Shown here in pieces: positions 52,219-61,031 of a DNA stretch of 64,000 nt (positions are counted from its first letter, which is position 1; the number at the start of each line of letters is the position of its first letter). A program made the translations under genes and the position numbers. The stretch is from Variibacter gotjawalensis (lineage in GTDB: Bacteria; Pseudomonadota; Alphaproteobacteria; Rhizobiales; Xanthobacteraceae), in assembly GCF_002355335.1 (NCBI RefSeq), contig NZ_AP014946.1, forward strand, positions 620,001 through 684,000. The letters are read 5' to 3'. Below the pieces are notes generated by a model. It was not told the DNA's origin. It saw nothing but the letters and a program-made list of their open reading frames with translations, and ran no database searches.

Positions 52219-53751
52219 CTACTCCGCCGCCTCTTTCGCACCCGGCAATTCTGGAACCTCGCAGCCGGTGACGCAACAGCGTCCCGGCTGTTTCGACACA
52301 CGCTGGCCATCCGCCAGCACGCCGCGATCGAGCAATTGCTCGACCAGCTCGCGCTTCTCGCCGACCGGATAGTTGCGCCAGATCTCGCGCTTCATCGCTT
52401 CGGGCGAACCACCGCCATGCAGCGAGATCAGCGAATACCAAGACCCCTGATGCGACGCCGTGAGGTCTTCCATCAGCCGCGCGACTTCCATGCGTTGCGA
52501 TGACGGGATGTCGGGGCGTCCTGCCAGCACGGCAGACAAAGATGCCGCCGTCTCCGGATTGTGATCCTCGTCCGGACCCGGCAGCGCGACGATGAGACCG
52601 CCGGAAACGTAGTGCGCCAAGCGATGCATGTCGTAGATCTGCGTCGCCAGCAGCAACTTGCCGATATTGGAGAAGACGGCGTCCGGCATCATCGTCGCCG
52701 ACTCGTCCTTTATGCCGTAGACCGAGGCCGCGACGCCGCAGGCGAAGAAGCCCTCGACGATCTTGATGAGCTCGACCATCGCATCGCGCACATGCGCGTG
52801 ACGATCCGTGTCGAGGCCGTTCGCCTCGATCATCAGCGCGCCGGTGCCGATGAGGAGATCGCCGAACCCCGCACGCGCGCCGATGCACGAGTGGCGATGA
52901 TGCGTCGCGTAGCTCGTCGTGAGGTATCCGCCCTCTTCGCACTCGCTCGCGAGGAACACATTGTCCCACGGCACGAACACGTCATCGAACATGACCACGC
53001 CGGTCGATTGCCCGTAGCGCGCCGAGAATTTTGCGGCGGACTCGCCAGGCCGTCCCGCCGGCCGCGCCGCGATGGTGACACCTTCGGCGTCGACCGGCAC
53101 CGCGCAGCACACCGCAAAATCTTTGTCGTCCGGCGTCATCGTGCGGCACGGCATGACGAGGAATTCGTGCACATACGGTGCCGAAGTCACGATCGCTTTC
53201 GTGCCGCGAATGACGATGCCGTCCTTACGGCGTTCCTTGATGTGAACGTAGACGTCCGGATTATCCTGCGCACCGGGCTTGCGCGAGCGGTCGCCCTTCG
53301 CGTCCGTCATCGCGATGCCGAGTGTCAGGTCTTCCTCCTGCACGCGATGCAGATAGTTGAGGAAGCGCGCGTGATAGTCGGTGCCGTGGTTGGCATCGAT
53401 ACGCGTCGTCGCTTGGAAGATCGCGTTCAGCGCGTCGTGCGCGAGGTAACGCTGCGCGCAGCCGCTTTCGCGGCACATCAGCCGCACGGCCTCGAGCTTA
53501 TAGAGCAGATCCGTCGACGTATCGTTGATGTGCAGCATCCGGTTGACGGTTTTGCCGGACGTGCGCTGACGCGCCGTCATCAACGGCAGATGCTCGCTCT
53601 TCAACGCGAAGTCGTAGGAGACGCCGATCGCGTTGATGCCGGGCGAAAGCTGCGGTGCATCCGCGACGCTGTCGATCCGCTCGCCGTTGACGAAGACGCG
53701 CGGCTTGAAGCGGCGCAACGAGTCGCGATAGTCCGCAGCGGACATCAGCAT
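52219..53751 (-). CDS. HpaB-family flavin-dependent hydroxylase (4-hydroxyphenylacetate 3-monooxygenase type)
   Basis: 510 residues of the HpaB / 4-hydroxybutyryl-CoA dehydratase superfamily: SAADYRDSLRRFKPRVFVNG, then GVSYDFALKSEHLPLM, a long acyl-CoA-dehydrogenase-like helical part, and MFDDVFVPWDNVFL. At the iron-sulfur ligand positions of the dehydratase subgroup it has Cys98 but Tyr102, and a His-Arg-His-Ser-Cys run at 285-289 with a different spacing, so a 4Fe-4S dehydratase is not supported. FADH2-dependent hydroxylation of a phenolic ring is more likely. An odd C-terminal GRCCVTGC (490-497) could bind metal. No HpaC-type flavin reductase is nearby. It is the last gene of the TctCBA - MFS - hydrolase - HpaB cluster. 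Confidence 0.88.
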   Translation of the reverse strand: MLMSAADYRDSLRRFKPRVFVNGERIDSVADAPQLSPGINAIGVSYDFALKSEHLPLMTARQRTSGKTVNRMLHINDTSTDLLYKLEAVRLMCRESGCAQRYLAHDALNAIFQATTRIDANHGTDYHARFLNYLHRVQEEDLTLGIAMTDAKGDRSRKPGAQDNPDVYVHIKERRKDGIVIRGTKAIVTSAPYVHEFLVMPCRTMTPDDKDFAVCCAVPVDAEGVTIAARPAGRPGESAAKFSARYGQSTGVVMFDDVFVPWDNVFLASECEEGGYLTTSYATHHRHSCIGARAGFGDLLIGTGALMIEANGLDTDRHAHVRDAMVELIKIVEGFFACGVAASVYGIKDESATMMPDAVFSNIGKLLLATQIYDMHRLAHYVSGGLIVALPGPDEDHNPETAASLSAVLAGRPDIPSSQRMEVARLMEDLTASHQGSWYSLISLHGGGSPEAMKREIWRNYPVGEKRELVEQLLDRGVLADGQRVSKQPGRCCVTGCEVPELPGAKEAAE

Positions 53752-53758
53752 GGCGTTT

Positions 53759-53778
53759 CTCCGTTATTTTAAACGGAG
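53759..53778 (-). promoter_or_regulatory. Perfect inverted repeat covering the ribosome site of the HpaB-type gene
   Basis: On the mRNA: CTCCGTT - TAAAAT - AACGGAG, then AAACGCC and the ATG at 53751. The right arm contains the Shine-Dalgarno GGAG, and the left arm is its exact complement, so the hairpin would hide the ribosome site. It could also be a DNA operator. The loop is AT-rich in a GC-rich genome. Confidence 0.55.
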
Positions 53779-53823
53779 GATGCCAGCTTGGAATGGTTCT
53801 GGAAAGAGCGAGCCGGCTACCGT

Positions 53824-54690
53824 TCACGTCGCTCGGACGAACTCTGCCAGCTCGCGATTGAACCGATTCGGGTCCTCGAAGAACGGCGTGTGTCCGACGC
53901 CATCGTAGATCGACAATTTTGCGCCCGGCGTAACTTCGGCGACATGGCGGCTGGCTGCGGCAAGGAAGATGCGATCCATCGAGCCGTGGCTGGCAAGAAC
54001 CGGGACTTTCAGCTGCGGCAACACATCGCCGGTATCGCGCGTGCGCTCCATCATCGCGCTGCGGATTTTCGCCGGGACAAGCTGCGTGTAGCCGAGCGTC
54101 GTATCCATCTCTTCGCCCGCTGGGCGGCCGGCGAAACAGGCGTGCACGAACATGCGCGCAGCGCGAACGCTGGTCGCAATGTCGTCGGACGCCATCTCGA
54201 TCACGTATTTGATGCCGGGGCCCATGAATTTGCGGTCCGCCTTGGTCGACGCCGCGACGTAGTTCACACCCGCGATGCCGTCTTGCCCGTAGGCCTTCAC
54301 GTAGTCCGCGACGATGCGGCCCGCATATGACCACGCAACCAGCACCGGCTTCTTCATCCCGGCAGCATCGATGACGGCCTTCAGATCGTCGGCCCAGACT
54401 TTGTCATGCTTGTAGAGCTCACGATCGACCGGCTGGCTCGATCCGCCGTGACCGCGGAGATCATACGCAACCATCCGGAATTCGTCCGCGAGATCGAGGT
54501 CCTCGATCTGCCGCCGCCACGACAGGTAACACTGCGAATAGCCGTGCATGAAGACGATCTCACGGCCCTGCGGATTGCCCCACGCGTAGGCCGCGATGGT
54601 GAGCCCGTCCGGCGTCGCCACCTGCAGCTTCTCGACCGTGACACGTTCGAGGCGCGGCCGGCGCAGGCCCAGCATTTTGTCGATCGGCAT
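53824..54690 (-). CDS. Alpha/beta hydrolase of the catabolic cluster
   Basis: 288 residues from ATG 54690, chosen because GGGAGCCGAG lies just ahead; ATGs at 54702 and 54705 are in frame. VFMHGYSQCYLSWRRQ is the oxyanion loop region, YDLRGHGGSS near 77-85, nucleophile Ser121 in the variant elbow AWSYAG (Ala for the first Gly), Asp in SHGSMDRIF and His in GVGHTPFFED. It belongs to the haloperoxidase / meta-cleavage hydrolase-like branch. No signal peptide. Placed between the MFS transporter and the HpaB-type gene, it may cleave an ester or ring-fission product of the imported compound. Confidence 0.88.
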   Translation of the reverse strand: MPIDKMLGLRRPRLERVTVEKLQVATPDGLTIAAYAWGNPQGREIVFMHGYSQCYLSWRRQIEDLDLADEFRMVAYDLRGHGGSSQPVDRELYKHDKVWADDLKAVIDAAGMKKPVLVAWSYAGRIVADYVKAYGQDGIAGVNYVAASTKADRKFMGPGIKYVIEMASDDIATSVRAARMFVHACFAGRPAGEEMDTTLGYTQLVPAKIRSAMMERTRDTGDVLPQLKVPVLASHGSMDRIFLAAASRHVAEVTPGAKLSIYDGVGHTPFFEDPNRFNRELAEFVRAT

Positions 54691-54783
54691 CTCGGCTCCC
54701 ATCATGCGCGCGGGCCGCTCTTCGGCGACCCGCACACCTTTCTTGCACGATGGCCCGCAGGGTCAACCCCTGCCGGGAAGACC

Positions 54784-56118
54784 TCAAGCCGCCTTGGCGG
54801 TGAGTCCCGTATCCGCCGTCGTCTCCAGCTTTGGATCGACCCGCATCGACATGGCGGCCAGGCCGCCGACGAGCGCGCAGCCCGCCAGCACCAGAAGCCC
54901 GGCCGTAAAGCTGCCGGTCTGATCCTTGAGGTAGCCCATCACGTATGGTCCGGCGAAGCCCGAGAGATTGCCGATCGAGTTGATCGCCGCGATGCCGGCG
55001 GCCGCGCTGGTGCCATGCAGGAACGTGTTCGGGATCGGCCAGAACAGCGGCGGCATAGCCGAGACGCCGATTTGGCCGAGGCACAACAGTCCCAGCACCA
55101 GCACGGGCGCGCTGACGAGTCCGGCGCCACCGACGCCGACGGCCGCTAGGACCAACGCGAAGGCGACATGCTCGCGCCGCAGCAAGGTGCGGTCCGAATT
55201 GCGGCTGAGCAGCACCATCCCGACCGCGCCGAAACAGAACGGCAGAGCCGCCAGAAGCCCGGTCTGGAAGTTGGTGTAGCCGAAGCTCTTCACGATCGTC
55301 GGCAGGAAGAACGCGACACCGTAGGACGCGGCGTTCAGGCAGAAATACATGAGCGCGCAGAGCAAAACGCGGTAGTCCGTCATCGCTTTGAACACGCCGA
55401 GATGGCCGTGCCCCGCTTCCTGCTTCGCTTTGCGTTCGGCCTCGAGCCGGTCGTCGAGCCACTTGATCTCTTCGGCGCTGAGCCACTTGGCGTCGCGCGG
55501 ACGATCCGTCAGATAGAAGATGACGCCCACCGCGACGATGAGCGACGGGATTGCTTCGAGGAGGAACAGCCACTGCCAGCCGTCATGCCCGCCGCCCGAA
55601 AGGCTCAGCAGCGCGCCGGAGATCGGTGAGCCGATGATCGAGGACAGCGGGATCGCCAGCATGAACAGCGACACGACGCGTGCTCGATACATCGAGGGAA
55701 ACCACAGCGTCAGATAGAAAATGATGCCGGGGAAGAACCCCGCCTCGCAGATGCCTAGGATGAATCGGAGCGTGTAGAACACGGTTTGATTGGAGAACCC
55801 GGTCCAGCGCGCGATCGGCTCGATATAGGCGAAAGCGCCCGAGACGATGCCCCACGAGAACATGATGCGCGCGATCCAAAGCCGCGCACCGAAGCGCTCG
55901 AGCAGCAGGTTCGACGGCACTTCGAAGAAGAAATAGGCGATGAAGAAGAGACCGGCGCCGAGCGCGTAAGCGGTCTCGCTGAGGCCCAGCGCCTCGTTCA
56001 TCTGCAGCTTGGCAAAGCCGACATTGACGCGATCGAGGTAAGCGACGAAGTAACAGAGGATCAGGAACGGCACTACCCGCCACATGACTTTCTTGATCGT
56101 TTGCGTCTCCAAATCCAC
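54784..56118 (-). CDS. MFS transporter, anion:cation symporter (ACS) type
   Basis: 444 residues and 12 helices. LILCYFVAYLDRVNVGFAKLQMNEALGLS and GLFFIAYFFFEVPSNLLLERFGARLWIARIM are the ACS-family (phthalate, allantoate or tartrate permease) signatures, as is RFILGICEAGFFPGIIFYLTLWFP. It starts at GTG 56118 with GGGAGG five bases upstream. ACS carriers import organic anions such as aromatic acids or hydroxyacids. Here it is paired with a TctCBA system and catabolic genes, giving two uptake routes. A perfect inverted repeat lies upstream (56131-56150). Confidence 0.92.
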   Translation of the reverse strand: MDLETQTIKKVMWRVVPFLILCYFVAYLDRVNVGFAKLQMNEALGLSETAYALGAGLFFIAYFFFEVPSNLLLERFGARLWIARIMFSWGIVSGAFAYIEPIARWTGFSNQTVFYTLRFILGICEAGFFPGIIFYLTLWFPSMYRARVVSLFMLAIPLSSIIGSPISGALLSLSGGGHDGWQWLFLLEAIPSLIVAVGVIFYLTDRPRDAKWLSAEEIKWLDDRLEAERKAKQEAGHGHLGVFKAMTDYRVLLCALMYFCLNAASYGVAFFLPTIVKSFGYTNFQTGLLAALPFCFGAVGMVLLSRNSDRTLLRREHVAFALVLAAVGVGGAGLVSAPVLVLGLLCLGQIGVSAMPPLFWPIPNTFLHGTSAAAGIAAINSIGNLSGFAGPYVMGYLKDQTGSFTAGLLVLAGCALVGGLAAMSMRVDPKLETTADTGLTAKAA

Positions 56119-56130
56119 GGCATCCTCCCA

Positions 56131-56150
56131 ATTCGATTTCTTTATCGAAT
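56131..56150. promoter_or_regulatory. Perfect inverted repeat upstream of the ACS transporter, likely operator
   Basis: ATTCGAT - TTCTTT - ATCGAAT, 7+6+7, 13 bp upstream of the MFS start and 100 bp downstream of the tctA stop. Such spacing is typical of a dimeric regulator site (IclR, GntR or LacI type). No regulator gene is adjacent, so the binding protein is unknown. Confidence 0.5.
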
Positions 56151-56250
56151 GAGTAATGTCGCGGCCGCGTCATGCTGTCGCGCGCGTAAAACGCAACCCT
56201 GCTCGGAAAATTTGGATGGAGCCGGCGGGGCTGTTGCGCGTTAGTCCGCT

Positions 56251-57753
56251 TCACTCTTCCTGGAAAACTTCCTCGCGTTTCTTGCGGACGGCGGGCAGCA
56301 CCAGGATCACGAACAGCGCAAGACACAGCACCAGCAGGAACGCACTGATCGGGCGCTGCACGAAAATCATCGGATCGCCGCGCGAGAGGTTCATGGCGCG
56401 GCGGAAATTCTCCTCCATCAATGGCCCGAGAATGAAGCCGAGGATGAACGGCGCAGGCTCCGCACCGACCTTGATGAAGAACACGCCGGCCGCCGCGAAG
56501 ATCAGCATCAGCCAGATGTCGAACACCGTGTTGCCGATCGAATAAGTGCCGATACAGCAGAACAGCACGATCGCCGGAAACATCAGCCGGTAAGGCACGC
56601 GCAGCAGAGAAACCCAAAGCCAGATCATCGGCAGGTTCAGCACGATCAGCATCAGGTTGCCGAGCCACATCGAGGCGATGACGCCCCAGAAGAGCTGAGG
56701 CTGCGCCGTCATCACCTGCGGCCCGGGTTGGATGCCCTGGATCATCATCGCGCCGACCATCAACGCCATGATCGCATTGCCCGGAATACCGAGCGTGAGC
56801 AGCGGGATGAAACTCGTCTGTGCGCCCGCGTTATTGGCGGCCTCCGGCGCCGCGACGCCTTCGATGGCTCCGCGCCCAAAGCGCTTCGGGTCTTTCGCGA
56901 TCTTCTTTTCCACCGCATAGGCCGCGAAGGACGACAACGCGGCGCCACCGCCCGGCAGGACGCCGAGGACCGAACCGATGATCGTTCCGCGCAGCATCGC
57001 GGGCGTCGTCTGGCGGATTTCGGCCCAGCTCGGCCACAAATTCTTGAGGCTGAACGACAGCAGGCTGCGGTCCTGCGGCTTGCCGAGCGTGACGGCAAGT
57101 TCGGCGATACCGAACAGCCCGATCGCCACCGGCACGAAGCCGATGCCGTCGCCGAGTTCGCCATAGCCCATCGTCATGCGCGGCAGGCCGGTATTCACGT
57201 CGATGCCGACGAGCCCGAACAGGAGCCCGAGCAGCACCATCGCGACGGCTTTCGCCGGCGAGCCGGCCGCAAGCACCACCGAACCCGTAAGCCCGAGCAG
57301 CATCAGCGAGAAGTATTCGGCCGCCGTAAACTTCAACGCGAGCCAGCTCATCGGCCCGCTGGCGGTCGCGATGATCACGGTCGCGATCGTACCGGCAACG
57401 AAAGACGCGATAGCCGCAATCGCGAGCGCAGGACCGGCGCGGCCCTGCTTCGCCATCTGATGCCCGTCGAGTGTCGTGACGATCGACGATGACTCGCCCG
57501 GTAGATTGACCAGGATCGCCGTAGTCGAACCGCCATACTGCGCGCCGTAGAAGATGCCGGACAGCATGATGAGCGCCGACGCCGGCGGCAGCGAGAAGGT
57601 GAACGGCAGCAGGATCGCGATCGTCGTGATCGGCGCGATGCCGGGCAAAACACCGACCAGCGTCCCGATCAACGCGCCGAGCAGACAGAAGCCGAGATTC
57701 ATCGGCGTCAGTGCGACCGCGAAGCCCGTCGCAAGATTTGAGATGAGATCCAT
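56251..57753 (-). CDS. tctA: Tripartite tricarboxylate transporter, large permease TctA
   Basis: 500 residues with about 12 helices. LLGALIGTLVGVLPGIAPIT, YGGSTTAILVNLPGESSSIVTTLDG and ALSSFAAYAVEKKIAK are TctA landmarks. It forms the transport channel in the inner membrane with TctB and takes ligand from TctC. The start overlaps the tctB stop by one base (TGATG). Gene order tctC-tctB-tctA is complete and co-directional, unlike the three orphan binding proteins in this window. Confidence 0.95.
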   Translation of the reverse strand: MDLISNLATGFAVALTPMNLGFCLLGALIGTLVGVLPGIAPITTIAILLPFTFSLPPASALIMLSGIFYGAQYGGSTTAILVNLPGESSSIVTTLDGHQMAKQGRAGPALAIAAIASFVAGTIATVIIATASGPMSWLALKFTAAEYFSLMLLGLTGSVVLAAGSPAKAVAMVLLGLLFGLVGIDVNTGLPRMTMGYGELGDGIGFVPVAIGLFGIAELAVTLGKPQDRSLLSFSLKNLWPSWAEIRQTTPAMLRGTIIGSVLGVLPGGGAALSSFAAYAVEKKIAKDPKRFGRGAIEGVAAPEAANNAGAQTSFIPLLTLGIPGNAIMALMVGAMMIQGIQPGPQVMTAQPQLFWGVIASMWLGNLMLIVLNLPMIWLWVSLLRVPYRLMFPAIVLFCCIGTYSIGNTVFDIWLMLIFAAAGVFFIKVGAEPAPFILGFILGPLMEENFRRAMNLSRGDPMIFVQRPISAFLLVLCLALFVILVLPAVRKKREEVFQEE

Positions 57754-58199
57754 CAGCGCGGCGGCCAGATCGAGAGCGGCAGACCCAGCGCAAGAATGAA
57801 CAGCGCCACCGCGAAAGCCGAGAGGCCGAGCGCCAGCAGGATATTCTCGCGGAACTTCACGTCATGCGATGCGGCGCCGGCGCACAGCACCACCGCGACG
57901 CTGGTGAGCGCGAGGCCCGCGATCGGCAGCAACAGCGCGAAGATCGCGACCGATGCGCCGACGAAGATCAACGGCCTGATCACCACGGTCGGAAACGGCG
58001 CGCCGCCGGCGAACAACGCTCGGACGCTCATCACCGCGCCGAACAGCATGATGATGATCGCGAGCCCGCGCGGCACGTAGCCCGGGCCCATATGCGTCGT
58101 CGAGCCGACCGCGAGATCGCTCGCTAGCCAGTAGGAGAATGCGCCGACCGCGATAAGGAACAGCCAGAACGCGAGGTCCGGCGCATTGATCCGCGTCAT
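57753..58199 (-). CDS. tctB: Tripartite tricarboxylate transporter, small permease TctB
   Basis: 148 residues with four hydrophobic helices (about 10-27, 42-64, 72-98 and 119-141), the TctB layout with the conserved GSTTHMGPGYVPRGLAI near 32-48. It supports TctA. It lies 15 bp after tctC and one base into tctA, so the three form an operon. Confidence 0.93.
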   Translation of the reverse strand: MTRINAPDLAFWLFLIAVGAFSYWLASDLAVGSTTHMGPGYVPRGLAIIIMLFGAVMSVRALFAGGAPFPTVVIRPLIFVGASVAIFALLLPIAGLALTSVAVVLCAGAASHDVKFRENILLALGLSAFAVALFILALGLPLSIWPPR

Positions 58200-58214
58200 G
58201 TCAGTTACCGAAAA

Positions 58215-59186
58215 TCAGTCCAGCGAGATATTCTCGGACTTCACCACTTCGCCCCACTCGGCGATCGATTTCGTCATCCACTTGCTCAAGTCTTCCGGCG
58301 TGCCGGCGCGCGACTCGCTGCCGAGTTCGGCAATTTTCGCCGTGACATCCGGCGCTGCGAGAATCTTGCCGAACTCTTCGCTGAGTTTCTTGGCGACAGC
58401 CGGCGGCGTGCCTTTCGAGGCGTAGATCGCCTGCCACGATCCCGTGTCGGTCACGGGCGTGTTCAGCTCCTTGAAGCTCGGCAGATTCGGCAACGCCTGC
58501 AGGCGTTTCTCGCCCGACACCGCGAGCCCCTTCAGCTGGTTCTGCACGACGAACGGCTGCGTCGCGATCGCGCCGTTGAAGATCACGTTGCTCTCGTTGG
58601 AGACGACCGCGCGCACGGCAGCGGCGCCGCCGCGATACGGCACGATGCCCCATTTGATGCCGTATTTCTTGGAGAACACGATCGCGGTGAGATGCTGCAC
58701 CGAACCGACGCCCGAGGTGCCGACGTTGAGCTTGCCTGGGTTCGCCTTGTCGTACGCGATGAGCTCTTCGAACGTCGATGCGGGCACTGAGGGATGCACC
58801 GCGAAAACGTACGGCGAGAAGCTCACCATCGTGACCGGCACGAGATCCGTCTGCACGTTGAATGACAATTTTTTGAAAAGGTTCGGCGTCGAGGCCAAAG
58901 TTCCGGCGTCCGTAATGAGCAGCGTATGGCCGTCGCCGGCAGCGCGCGCCACATAATCCGCGCCGACGTTACCCGAAGAGCTCGGCTTGTTCTCGACGAT
59001 GACAGGCTGACCGATAGCAGCCGAGAGTTTCGGCGCCATCAGGCGCGCCAGCACGTCGGAAGTTCCGCCTGGCGCATAAGGCACGATGATCGTGACTTGC
59101 TTGGTGAAGGTCTGGGCCTGCGCCGGGCTCAGCGCGCCCACCGCGCATGCAGCCAAAAGTCCCAGCACGAAACGGCGCGTCAACAT
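58215..59186 (-). CDS. tctC: Tripartite tricarboxylate transporter, periplasmic receptor TctC (Bug family)
   Basis: 323 residues. The signal peptide (MLTRRFVLGLLAACAVGALS, cleavage near AQA-Q) precedes QVTIIVPYAPGGTSDVLARL, the Bug ligand loop. ENKPSSSGNVGADYVARA and GTSGVGSVQHLTAIVF follow. First gene of the tctCBA operon and, by position, of the larger cluster running to the HpaB-type gene. Divergent from gamma-glutamyltransferase, with 105 bp of shared promoter DNA that contains a palindrome (59258-59270). Confidence 0.94.
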   Translation of the reverse strand: MLTRRFVLGLLAACAVGALSPAQAQTFTKQVTIIVPYAPGGTSDVLARLMAPKLSAAIGQPVIVENKPSSSGNVGADYVARAAGDGHTLLITDAGTLASTPNLFKKLSFNVQTDLVPVTMVSFSPYVFAVHPSVPASTFEELIAYDKANPGKLNVGTSGVGSVQHLTAIVFSKKYGIKWGIVPYRGGAAAVRAVVSNESNVIFNGAIATQPFVVQNQLKGLAVSGEKRLQALPNLPSFKELNTPVTDTGSWQAIYASKGTPPAVAKKLSEEFGKILAAPDVTAKIAELGSESRAGTPEDLSKWMTKSIAEWGEVVKSENISLD

Positions 59187-59257
59187 CGAACGATCCTCCG
59201 AAGGCGTTATTATGTATTCGGCGGGACGCTAGCCATGTGTCGAGGCATCGTCAAATA

Positions 59258-59270
59258 GTCATATGATGAC
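59258..59270. promoter_or_regulatory. Short palindrome in the tctC / ggt divergent promoter
   Basis: GTCAT-ATG-ATGAC lies about midway between the tctC start and the gamma-glutamyltransferase start. Its shape is like GntR-family operators of the FCD/VanR type, but 5-bp arms are short and chance is possible. Confidence 0.35.
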
Positions 59271-59291
59271 CTGACAAGGCGGAGGAGCAGG

Positions 59292-61031
59292 ATGGTGAGA
59301 GTGCTAAAGATTGCGGCGATTGCTATCGCGTTCGCGGCGACAGTCGCGTCGCATCACGCGATCGCGCAAGCACCCGCTCCGATCCCTTCCGCCGGTTCGC
59401 GCATTCTCCCAGTCATCGCGCAGAACGGCATGGTGTCGAGCCAAGAGGCGCGCGCGAGCCGCATCGGCATGGAGATTTTGAAGCGTGGCGGCAACGCGGT
59501 CGATGCCGCCGTCGCGGTCGGCTTCGCACTCGCCGTCACGTTGCCGCAAGCCGGAAATCTCGGCGGCGGCGGCTTCATGCTCGTTCATCTCGCGGCGAAA
59601 AACGAAACGATCGCGATAGACTATCGCGAGACCGCGCCGGCCGCCGCAACGCGCGAGATGTTCCTCGATGCTGAGGGCAATGCCGATCCGCGTAAATCGC
59701 GCGACACCGGACTGTCCGTTGGCGTTCCCGGCACCGTCGCGGGCCTCACTTACGCACACGCGAAATATGGGTCAGGCCAGCTGACGCTGGCGGAGCTGAT
59801 CGCGCCCGCCATCCGCCTCGCGCGCGAGGGCATTCCGGTCGAAGAGGACCTCGCCGACTCGTTGCCGCGTGCGCGCTATCGCCTCGCACCGTGGCCATCG
59901 ACCGCTAAGATTTTTCTGAAACCCGACGGATCGGATTTTGGCGCCGGCGACACTTTGGTGCAGACCGATCTCGCCGAGACTTTGACCACGATCGCGCGCG
60001 GCGGCGCTGGCGCGTTTTACACCGGACAAACTGCGGCACGCATCGTTGCAGCCGTTCGCGCCGCTGGCGGGATCATGACGGAAGAGGATCTCGCGAAATA
60101 TCGCGCGGTCGAGCGCCCTGTGGTTCGCGGCACGTATCGCGGCTACGACATCGCATCGATGCCGCCGCCGTCGTCCGGCGGAATTCACGTCATCCAAATC
60201 CTCAATCTTCTCGAAGGCTTCGATCTTAAAGCCGGCGGCGCAGGCTCGGCCGCGACGCTGCATCTGATGATCGAGGCGATGAAGCTCGCTTACGCCGACC
60301 GCGCGGAATTTCTCGGCGACCCTGATTTCGTCAAAGTCCCGGTGCGCGGTCTGACGTCGAAGAAATACGCCGAGACGCTTCGTGCATCGATCAACCCGGA
60401 ACGCGCGCGCCCTGCGCAAGAGATAAAGCCCGGCAACCCCGCGCCTTACGAAAGCGATCAGACCACGCACTATTCGGTCGTCGACAAGGACGGAAACGCT
60501 GTCGCCAATACGTACACGCTGAATTTCAGCTACGGCCTCGGCCTCGTCGCCGACCAAACCGGGATCATTCTCAACAACGAGCTCGACGACTTTGCCGCGA
60601 AAGCCGGTGTGCCGAATGCGTATGGCCTCGTGGGCGGCGATGCGAATGCGCCTGGCCCCAACAAGCGGCCGCTGTCGTCGATGAGTCCGACGATCGTCAC
60701 GAAAGATGGCAAGGTTTTCCTGGTCACGGGCTCGCCGGGCGGCAGCCGCATCATCACGACGGTGCTGCAGGTCATCCTCAACACGATCGATCACGGCATG
60801 AATATCGCGGAAGCCGTGCAGGCACCGAGACTTCATCACCAATGGGCGCCGGACGAAGTATTCGCGGAGCGCGGATTCTCACCTGACACGCTTGCGTTAC
60901 TGCAGTCGCGCGGACATCGAATCCGAGTCGGCAACACCACGGGATCCGCGAGTTCGATCGTCGTGTTGCCGAAAGGCTTCGCTGGCGCATCCGACTTGCG
61001 TCAACGCGGGACACTCGCGATCGGCTTTTAG
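59292..61031 (+). CDS. ggt: Gamma-glutamyltransferase precursor (GGT)
   Basis: 579 residues, exported. The signal peptide is about 1-26 (VRVLKIAAIAIAFAATVASHHAIA). The N-terminal large subunit includes GGNAVDAAVAVGFALAV, LPQAGNLGGGGFML and DYRETAPAAA. The precursor should cut itself before Thr391 (TTHYSVVDKDGNAVANTYTLN), which becomes the catalytic N-terminal nucleophile of the small subunit. GSPGGSRIITTVLQVILN near 480 supplies the oxyanion and substrate loop. It breaks the gamma-glutamyl bond of glutathione in the periplasm. A strong GGAGGAG ribosome site precedes the ATG. A weak hairpin (61033-61054) follows the stop. Confidence 0.96.
   Translation: MVRVLKIAAIAIAFAATVASHHAIAQAPAPIPSAGSRILPVIAQNGMVSSQEARASRIGMEILKRGGNAVDAAVAVGFALAVTLPQAGNLGGGGFMLVHLAAKNETIAIDYRETAPAAATREMFLDAEGNADPRKSRDTGLSVGVPGTVAGLTYAHAKYGSGQLTLAELIAPAIRLAREGIPVEEDLADSLPRARYRLAPWPSTAKIFLKPDGSDFGAGDTLVQTDLAETLTTIARGGAGAFYTGQTAARIVAAVRAAGGIMTEEDLAKYRAVERPVVRGTYRGYDIASMPPPSSGGIHVIQILNLLEGFDLKAGGAGSAATLHLMIEAMKLAYADRAEFLGDPDFVKVPVRGLTSKKYAETLRASINPERARPAQEIKPGNPAPYESDQTTHYSVVDKDGNAVANTYTLNFSYGLGLVADQTGIILNNELDDFAAKAGVPNAYGLVGGDANAPGPNKRPLSSMSPTIVTKDGKVFLVTGSPGGSRIITTVLQVILNTIDHGMNIAEAVQAPRLHHQWAPDEVFAERGFSPDTLALLQSRGHRIRVGNTTGSASSIVVLPKGFAGASDLRQRGTLAIGF

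Noticed and set aside
52219-53751. 4-hydroxybutyryl-CoA dehydratase
   Set aside because: The 4Fe-4S ligand set is incomplete (Tyr102 in place of the second cysteine), and no related CoA genes are near.
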